The position numbers were made by a program, and so were the translations under genes. From NCBI RefSeq assembly GCF_030272615.1, contig NC_081411.1, positions 45,709,517-45,773,516 on the forward strand: a stretch of 64,000 nucleotides of DNA. Direction: 5' to 3'. This stretch comes from Cryptomeria japonica (Eukaryota; Streptophyta; Pinopsida; Cupressales; Cupressaceae). Under the pieces are notes generated by a model that was not told the DNA's origin, did not search any database, and worked only from the letters and a program-made list of their open reading frames with translations. Below, piece after piece: positions 57,427 through 64,000 of the stretch; the stretch's first letter is position 1; each line of letters starts with the position of its first letter.

Positions 57427-58930
57427 TTAGTTGACTTCATGAAGGGGAAGAACCCCTAATTCACCCCTCAAATAGGTAAAAGTAGTCTTTGGTAAGGGTT
57501 TAGTGAATATATCTGCTAGCTGCTCCTTACTGGAAATATGTTCTAGTACAACCTCCTTATTCTGAACCTTCTCTCTCAAGACATGGTACTTGAGCTCAAT
57601 GTGCTCAGTTCTAGCATGCAATACCGGATTCTTGGAAATATTTATTGCACTAGTATTGTCACAAAATATACTCAGTGGTTTAGATATAGGTACTTTGAAA
57701 CCTTCCAATACATGTTTCATCCAGATTGCTTGAGTGCAGTTCATAAATGTTGCCACATATTCTACTCCAGTTGTAGACTAAGAAGTACAACTCTGCTTCT
57801 TGCTTGTCCAGGAGACTAGCCTTCCACCAAGAAAGAATGTTCCACTGATTATGCTCTTCTGGCCGTCTACTTTACCTGCCCAATAAACATTGGTAGATAC
57901 TTTGAGATTAAAGTCACCATTATATGGATACCACAATCCATAGTCAACTGTTCCTTTTAGATATGTAAGAATCCACTTGACAACTACCAAGTGGGATTCT
58001 CTTGGACTTTTCTGAAAGTGAGCTACTATGCCTACTGCATGAGCAATATCTAGTCTGTCGTACATAGAATAGTGCAGCTTACCGATCATTGAATAGTAAT
58101 CCTTCTCATTCACCAACACTGAATCATCTTCCTTAATCAGTTTATAGTCAGTCACCATCAGTGTACTGACTGATTTTCTCTCCTCCATGCCAAAGGTCTT
58201 CAATACCTCTTTGACATACTTGGATTGGGTAATAAAGATACCCTCTTTCATTTGCTGAATCTGTAAACCAATGAAGAACTTTATCTCTCCAATCAGTGAC
58301 ATCTCAAACTCTTTCTTCATTTCATCTGCAAAAGCATGACTCATTTTATCATCTCCTCCAAAGATTATGTCATCTACAAATGCTTCACAGATCAGAATTT
58401 GATCACCTTCAGATTTTAGGTAGATGTTGCTATCCTCACTTCTTCTCTGAAAACCTATCTTCATAAGATGAGAGTGTAGCTATCCATACCATGCCCTAGG
58501 TGCTTGTTTTAATCCATACAGGGCTTTGTGTAATCTACACACCATGTTGCTATCTTCTGATAAGGAAAACCCATCTAGCTACTCAATGTACACTTCCTCT
58601 TCTAGAGTTTGATTCAAGAATGAAAACTTCACATCCATATGATAAACATTAAATCCCTTTAATGCTGCAAATGCAAGTAGCATTCAGACACCTTCCAGTC
58701 TAGCCATAGGAGCAAAGGTTTCTCCATAGTCTTCTCCCTCTTCCTGAGCATATCCTTTGCATACAAGTCTTGCCTTGTTCCTCAAAACTATGTCTTCTTC
58801 ATTTAGCTTATTCCTAAAGACCCATTTGGTACCTATGATATTCTTGTGTTATGGTCTGGGTGCCAAGGACCATGTTGCTTTCTTTTCTATTTGGTCTAGC
58901 TCCTCTTCCATTGCCTTAATCCAGTCTTCA
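57427..58930 (-). pseudogene. Copia-A reverse transcriptase and RNase H
   Basis: The frame 57778-58464 carries the active-site box as FVDDIIFGG (usual YVDD), then SLIGEIKFFIGLQIQQ, DRLDIAHAVG and VSWTSKKQ. After one stop (TAG at about 57777) the frame continues as 57427-57756 with CDNTSAINISKNPVLHARTE, HISSKEQLADIFTKPLPK and ELGVLPL, the copia C-terminus. In RNase H, the expected SDADWAG-type box reads STNVYWAG, so the catalytic aspartate is lost. Upstream (58465-58930) the [13 protein letters not shown] block is present but broken by a stop. RT copies RNA into DNA and RNase H removes the template; this copy is inactive. Confidence 0.85.
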
Positions 58931-60229
58931 TTTGTATGTGCTTCTCTGGAAGTCTTGGGCTCTAGCTGGTTTATCTCCTATGATTTTCTTCGAATCATGA
59001 TGTAGTTTCACATACCTAGGAATGACTCTAGCTGGTTCTACTAGTTTTTCCTCTTCTTCTTCATCTTCTGCAACTTCTACTGGTATAGGAGCACTGAGAT
59101 CTTTACTTGTTTCTTTCTCAATGGGTTCCAAGAAGGCTATACCCGGTTCATCTTCCACTTCCTCACTACAGGTTTTCTCAAGTTCCCCAAGGGATTCATC
59201 AACCCTAACATTGATACTCTCAACAATTTTTTGTGTTCTATTGTTGTAGCACTTGAGAGCTTTTCTCTTAGTGGAATATCCCAGAAATATTCCTTCATCA
59301 CATTTACCATCAAACTTTCTTAGATGCTCACCTCTCTTGATGTAACACTTACTGCCAAACACTTTGAAATAACTCATAGTGGGAGTTTTCCTAGTCCAAT
59401 ACTCATAAGGGGTTTTAACTCTACCATTCTTGATGAGTACCTGGTTCATAGTATAGAATGTAGTGCTCACTGCTTCTCTCCAAAAAGTGTGAGCAACCTT
59501 TCCTTGGATCAACATTGTGTTAGCTGCTTCAACTATAGTCATGTTATTCTTTTCTGCTATGCCATCCTATTGTGGTGTCCTTGGGGCAGACAACTACCTC
59601 TTGATACTGCTATCTTCATAGAACTTATTGAATTCATTAGAAGTGAATTCACCTCCTTGATCAATTCTTAGGCATTTTATCTTTTGACCACTTTCCTTCT
59701 CTACTAATGCTCTAAAGGCTTTGAACTTTCCAAATGCCTCAGACTTGTCTTTCAATAATGTAACCCACATCATTCATGAGTAGTCATCAGTAAGAATCAT
59801 GATATACCTATCTCCCTGAATACTTCTAGTTTTTATAGGACCACACAAATCAATATGCACAAGATCAAGCAAGTTTTCTATTGAAAAAGACTTACCTTTG
59901 AAAGTTGAGGAAGAAATCTCCCCAAGTTGACGTTCTTTGCACAAAGAATTCTCCAGTTTGTTCAACAAGGGTAGTCCTCCTACTGCTTTGATCTTACTAG
60001 CCTTCACAATATTATCAAAGTTCATATGATAAAGTCTCCTATGCCATATACAACTGTCATCAAATTTCACCATCAGACACTGACTTATCTTGGCATTCAA
60101 TTGAAACAAGTTACCTCTGGTCTGCTTACCGGTGGCAATAAGTTCACCACTTTTTCCAATTATACTGCAGACTCCACCTTTGGACTCCAGAATGAGTCCT
60201 TTATCATTTAGCTGAGCAACACTCAACAT
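58928..60229 (-). pseudogene. Copia-A GAG-pre-integrase and integrase
   Basis: The frame 59774-60229 holds MLSVAQLNDKGL, the zinc-binding WHRRLYHMNF block and LVHIDLCGPIKTRS (first catalytic Asp of integrase). The second Cys of the zinc site appears to be missing: LCKERQLGE where CxxCQLGK is usual. 59543-59773 has DQGGEFTSNEFNKFYED followed by stops. The frame 58928-59542 gives FWREAVSTTFYTMNQVL, TPYEYWTRKTPTMSYFKVFG and an acidic linker. Integrase joins the DNA copy to the host chromosome. A few stops only, so this is the youngest element here besides the plus-strand one. Confidence 0.85.
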
Positions 60230-61440
60230 GTTCTGCTTAAGACCTTCTACCCAGTAGACATCATCCGCACTTCTCCTTCAATTTAGTGAGATGGATCCTT
60301 TTCCTTTTACCAAGCATGATGCATCATTGCTGAATCTAACAACACCTCCATCATATTCTTCTAGAGAATTTTTTTTTGCGATGACTAGTCATATGGTGAG
60401 AACAACCATTAACAATTATCCATTCATTAGAGTTGTCAATGTGAGAGACAAGTGCTTTCTTGTCGATACTTCTTCCTTCACAGCTACAAATAGTATGTCC
60501 TCATTCTCTTCATCCTTAGATTCTTCATCAGTAACACCTTCATCCATTGCAACAAGACAATTTCTTCTATTTCCTTCTTTATATTTTCAAAACCTCTCTG
60601 GTTTATCCTTATCATCATTGTTAGGATAGTTAATAGCTATATGTCCTATCTTATTGTAGGAAAAAAATTTAAAGGAAGCTTACCTTTGTATTTTCCAGTA
60701 TCTTTTGGAAGTCTCTTGGCAAGAAGAGCTTCAAATTCCATCAGAATCTCTTCATCATCCATACCTCTGCTTTCCAGGGATTCATAATTGGTACTTGCTT
60801 CTTTTCCTTTTCTGGTTGGTGCAACAGATGCTCTAGAGGTTGACACATTCTTTTGAACATTTCCATCATAGCTATTCAACTCATATGCAGTTAACTTTGC
60901 AATGATAGAGTCTAAGGATACCTTGGTTCTGTCAATAGACCTTAGTTCCTGAATAGCAGCAACTCAGATTGCATAGACTGGTAACAATGATCTCAAGACA
61001 TTACTGAAAATGGTGGCATCATCAATTGTTCCACCAGAGCTCTTGATATCTCCAACAATAGTCTTGATTCTTATACCATATTGTTGAATGGTCTCACCTT
61101 CAACCAAACTCATGTCCTCAAATTTTCCTCTAAGGCTCTCTACCTTAGCTTGCTTTACATGCTCATCATCCATAAATAGATTCCAATGTCTCCCATACAT
61201 CTTTAGGAGTGTCCTTATCTTGTACATCAATGAACTCAATATCAGACAAAAAATGAATAAGGGCTTCCATGACTTGTCCATTTTCTTGAATCTCTCTTTT
61301 CTGATCATGAGTTAAAGTGCCAGTGGGAATTACACAGACATTCTCAACATAGTGTTGGCACATGGACACTCCAATGAGACATTGTGTGTGATTGAAGGTT
61401 TTTTCATTGATGGAAACCTTGCAATCCTATGACACCAGCA
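60230..61440 (-). pseudogene. Copia-A gag and protease region
   Basis: 61369-60964 (two overlapping frames, one frameshift) is a UBN2-type copia gag: TGTLTHDQKREIQEN, DTPKDVWETLESIYG, AKVESLRGKFEDMSLVEGET, VLRSLLPVYAI. 60646-60879 is the linker up to the knuckle, which is lost (KGKLPLNFF and then a frame break). 60230-60645 holds a damaged protease with a CSHHMTS motif, the copia active-site neighbourhood. Homology fades at about 61440 without PBS or 5' LTR. Confidence 0.75.
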
Positions 61441-62161
61441 AGACATCTTACTGACAAAGCATTACACAAGCAAGACAGTGCACCGGCATCAACAAGATCA
61501 CTCTACACCGACACCGGCACTAGCACAAAAGAAAAGATGTATACCGGCATCGAGGCCGACAAGATTTTTGATATGTAATATTTTGATTATTATTGTAAGC
61601 CGACTTGGAAAATTTTAAAATGACTCTTGTATATAAAAGAGACTATTGTAGACATTTGTTAGGGTAAGGAAGCAAGCATAAAGAAAATTATTAGGTAGAC
61701 CTAATGTGCAAATTATAGGTCAAGGGTATATGTAAAGAATAGAGTTAAAACCGGTATTGAATCTAGCATTGGAGATGCTATTGTAAAGTAGTACAGATCA
61801 TTGGATTAGTATAATCCTCATTGTAAGTCAGTGTGACTTCTCATTGAGCAGTGAGCTCTAGGCAGTTGGCCTTCCTGCATGTGCAGGCCCCTATTGTAAG
61901 TAATATTCTCTTATTGGCCAGTAAGTCAATATTGTGGGTCACAAATCCCACCGAGGTTTTTCCCACACTGTGTTTCCTCGTTAAACATCTTGTGTTATGG
62001 TGTTGTTTTCATGTGGATGTTTCTGATTCTGTTTATTGCATTAATTCTTGCATACCGGTATACTGCTATTTTATGTTCTGCATCTTTTAACTTAAGAAGT
62101 ACTGCACACCAGTTAGCTACTGATTCGCCCCCCCCTCTCAGTATCTATGGGAATCCTAACA
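61430..62161 (+). repeat. LTR (3' part certain) of a plus-strand copia-type element
   Basis: The right end is exact: GGGAATCCTAACA (ends 62161), followed by the primer site. It has a TATA-like TATATAAAAGAG at 61629 and a pyrimidine run CCCCCCCCTCTCAG near the end, as in the Copia-A LTR. Repeated ACCGGCA/ACCGGTA motifs occur. The left end is not resolved; it begins between the broken Copia-A gag (about 61440) and the TATA box. The frames 61851-62193 are shadows. Confidence 0.65.
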
Positions 62162-62163
62162 AT

Positions 62164-62175
62164 TGGTATCAAAGC
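62164..62175 (+). other. Primer binding site, initiator Met-tRNA type
   Basis: TGGTATCAAAGC, 2 nt after the LTR end. It differs by one base from the standard copia site TGGTATCAGAGC. Confidence 0.85.
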
Positions 62176-62205
62176 ATGGTCCTCTATTTTTAGAAGCCTA
62201 ACAAC

Positions 62206-63160
62206 TTGAGGAAGATCTTAACACCAGTAAAGATGGAAAATATGATGAAGCAACTTGAAGGAGCTCTTACTGACTATGATGCAGAGAAGTTGAAAAATAT
62301 CAAATTAGAAGATGATTTAAGAGAAGCTCAAGATATCATTCAGGCACTTCAAGAAAATCTTGCTGTTGCAAGAAATAAGAGAAGAGAACTTTGTGAAAAA
62401 TTGCAAAATGAGAATGATGAAAAGGAATCTCTTAATGATATGATAAGCAAGCTGAAACAAGAGATCATAACAACAAAAAATGAAATGCAGGATATGACTA
62501 TGAGATTTTGCAAAGAGATTGAGGACAGAAAGAAGAATGAAGAAGGATTGACCAGAAGACTAAGTGATGTAGCAAATGAGAACACAAGACTTAGCTATGA
62601 AAATGACATGTTGAAGATAGATCTGATGCATACTCAGAATGACTCAAATGAACTAATGAGACAAAAAGAAATCTTGGAAAGGGAATTGGAAACTACAAAT
62701 CAACATAAAGAAAAATTCAAGAAAAGCTCAGAAGAACTTGGTACCTTATTGAAGAATCAAAAACCCATAGGTGACACTTGTAAAATTGGCTTTGAAGTTG
62801 GAGAAAGCTCCGGTACTACAAATACTCAGGATCACAACAAACCGGTAAGACCACCTAATACTTTTAAATTCAATGGAAAATATTTTAACTGTAATAAATA
62901 TGGTCATAGGGCAAATGAATGTAGATCTAGGAATTATCAGAATATCAATCCACCCACTGGTCAATGTTCCAAATGCAACAAAGTTGGGCATAACTATGAA
63001 AACTGCAGAATGAACGTAAGATGTTATGTCTGTGGAAGATTTGGACATCTATCTAATCAATGCAAAACACAAATCGGCATAGGTTATGGGAAAGCTATTT
63101 AGAAAAAAAATGTAACTTGTTATGCATGTAACAAGATTGGGCATATTGCTAAATTTTGTA
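62206..63160 (+). pseudogene. gag of plus-strand element: coiled coil plus four zinc knuckles
   Basis: The frame 62206-63102 is open for 298 codons; the likely start is one of the Met codons at residues 1, 10, 13 or 14. Residues about 14-185 are an almost unbroken, highly charged coiled coil. Then come three knuckle-like motifs: FNCNKYGHRANEC (first Cys lost), CSKCNKVGHNYENC and CYVCGRFGHLSNQC. A TAG at 63100 is followed in the same frame by a fourth, CYACNKIGHIAKFC. The TAG could be a mutation or a readthrough site. A Pro-rich tail with repeated (N)APPVG follows (63290-63380). Gag packages element RNA. The next enzymes are not seen before the window ends. Confidence 0.75.
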
Positions 63161-63539
63161 GAAGTAAAGGTACACCGGTAGACAACAAAAGTGCTAGCTT
63201 GAAAGGTAAAGAAAAAGTTGAAGAGGTTAAGCAAGAATTCTCAAAACAATGGATTAGAAAAGCTGATTTAAATATTGGGAATACTCCTCCACTAGTAGAA
63301 CCAACAAATGCTCCACCGGTAGGATAGAGTGATGCTTCACCGGCAAGACAGAGCAGTGCTCCACCTGTAGGAATTTTTGCATCTAATTGAAGAAAAATTT
63401 CCTTGAGGGTTTGGCAATCTAATGACACATGTGCTATTATTCCCTCGGTTAGAGATAAGAAGTTGAAAATCACTTATTACCGACAAATAATGTTAAGTGA
63501 ATACTTAACCGACATGCAATTTATGTGGTAGATAGCGAA

Positions 63540-63693
63540 AAAGACTCTATAAAATAAGGTTTTGGCTCCATTTCATTTCACCGTGATTTCAAACTTTCAG
63601 AGAGCGCGAAGATTTCCGAGCTAAGGCATTTCAAGCAAGGAACAAGCACACTCCAAGAAATCATCCATCCAAGACAGAAAAAGGTATTTTATC
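63540..63693 (+). promoter_or_regulatory. TATA-like box and leader before the second ORF
   Basis: CTCTATAAAATAAGG at 63546-63560, about 135 nt before the ATG at 63694. The intervening sequence is free of ATG and has unusual GAGAGCGCGAAG and CAAGACAGAAAAAGGTATTT stretches; AAAAAG|GTATTT could be a splice donor. It looks like the promoter and leader of a separate transcription unit. Confidence 0.4.
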
Positions 63694-63993
63694 ATGGCAT
63701 CCACCTCTGCAATTGAATACATAGAAAACCCTACTATTGTGGAAGTAATTAAAAGACCTAGGCCCATATTTCAGTTGGTCCCCAAAATAGCAAAGAAGGA
63801 TGATACCTTAGGTGCATTTTCTCAAATCCCTAAAGGTGTTGTATATGCTGAAGACCCTAGAATGTATATTCACTGCAATATTGAAGAGTTAGGAGATGAG
63901 GAAATCAAAACCATGTATAAAACCGAGATATGTGATGATACCGACAATGTTAAAGCTGAACACAAAATCATTGAAACCCTAGGATTCACATAA
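63694..63993 (+). CDS. Unknown 99-residue ORF downstream of gag
   Basis: Begins MASTSAIEYIENPTIVEVIK and continues with a basic RPRPIFQLVPKIAKKDD stretch. Next are FSQIPKGVVYAEDPRMYIHC, an acidic EELGDEEIKTMYKTEICDD segment and a terminal HKIIETLGFT. The composition is that of a real, soluble protein, with no signal peptide or membrane segment. It ends in TAA at 63991-63993, 7 bases before the window edge, so a spliced or frameshifted continuation cannot be excluded. It sits where copia protease/integrase would normally start, so it may be an added ORF of the element or captured host sequence. Family not recognised. Confidence 0.5.
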   Translation: MASTSAIEYIENPTIVEVIKRPRPIFQLVPKIAKKDDTLGAFSQIPKGVVYAEDPRMYIHCNIEELGDEEIKTMYKTEICDDTDNVKAEHKIIETLGFT

Positions 63994-64000
63994 ATCCTTA

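Noticed and set aside
58757-59671. Serine-rich plus-strand frames opposite Copia-A
   Set aside because: Antisense shadows of copia integrase and acidic linker; no plant gene similarity recognised.
62206-63102. Coiled-coil protein as a host cytoskeletal or CCHC gene
   Set aside because: LTR end and initiator-tRNA primer site lie directly upstream, so retroelement gag is the simpler reading.
1-64000. tRNA, rRNA, snRNA or miRNA genes
   Set aside because: No cloverleaf, rRNA core or convincing precursor hairpin was recognised by eye; a tRNAscan-SE/Infernal run would be needed to exclude small ones.

Overview
The window looks like heterochromatin-like, AT-rich nuclear DNA from a land plant with a large, transposon-filled genome. 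Gymnosperm is my guess. The basis is plant-type Ty1/copia and Ty3/gypsy proteins, a plant mobile domain (PMD) reading frame, TATA/AATAAA signals, and old, heavily mutated retroelements nested in each other. No rRNA, tRNA, CRISPR or bacterial-type operon was recognised. Almost everything is repeat. The one plausible host gene is a tiny secreted proline-rich peptide gene on the minus strand.

Peptide gene family. Two intact copies (9002-9289 and 45251-45538) encode a 95-residue protein. It has a signal peptide, an RRLL motif of the kind cut by plant site-1 (SBT6.1-type) protease, and four exact 14-residue Pro/Arg/Phe-rich repeats that fill the C-terminal half. The two coding sequences differ at one base, while the flanks differ by several percent. 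Two broken copies lie at 2439-2586 (frameshift, repeats lost, TATA lost) and 16518-16763 (start codon ATG to ATA, one repeat lost, RR changed to HH). At 51868-52200 only the promoter survives, next to a copia LTR. Each copy sits in a repeated block of several kb.

Layout. 1-11600: block A (1-5850, with a partner at 38245-40850), then unit U2, made of an LTR-like segment, a gypsy gag relic, the peptide gene, a conserved non-coding block and the tail of a copia element. 12490-20879: unit U3, with the same order; its copia part is split by a roughly 1.2 kb inverted-repeat DNA element (about 19261-20447). 20880-34366: one long Ty3/gypsy element on the minus strand, probably Tat-type, with 1.1 kb LTRs, extra ORFs upstream of gag, a gag-protease part that stops at the start of RT, no RT core, RNase H or integrase, and an antisense PMD reading frame between pol and the 3' LTR. 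It landed in the U3 copia RT; the empty site is visible in U4 and U5. 34400-36870: two tandem LTR-like repeats of about 1.24 kb. 38245-51850: partner of block A, unit U4 and a nearly complete copia relic with PBS and 5' LTR. 51868-55745: unit U5, promoter relic plus conserved block plus copia relic. 55748-61440: a younger copia element (Copia-A, minus strand) with a 1.4 kb 3' LTR and an internal region broken by few stops, but no 5' LTR. 61430-64000: a plus-strand element with an LTR end, initiator-Met-tRNA PBS, a coiled-coil/zinc-knuckle gag and a second ORF preceded by its own TATA-like leader, running to the window edge.

No pathway is encoded. The biological interest is (i) the amplified peptide precursor and the sequence conserved upstream of it, (ii) the non-autonomous gypsy element with an antisense PMD gene, and (iii) several insertions that can be read against empty paralogous sites.
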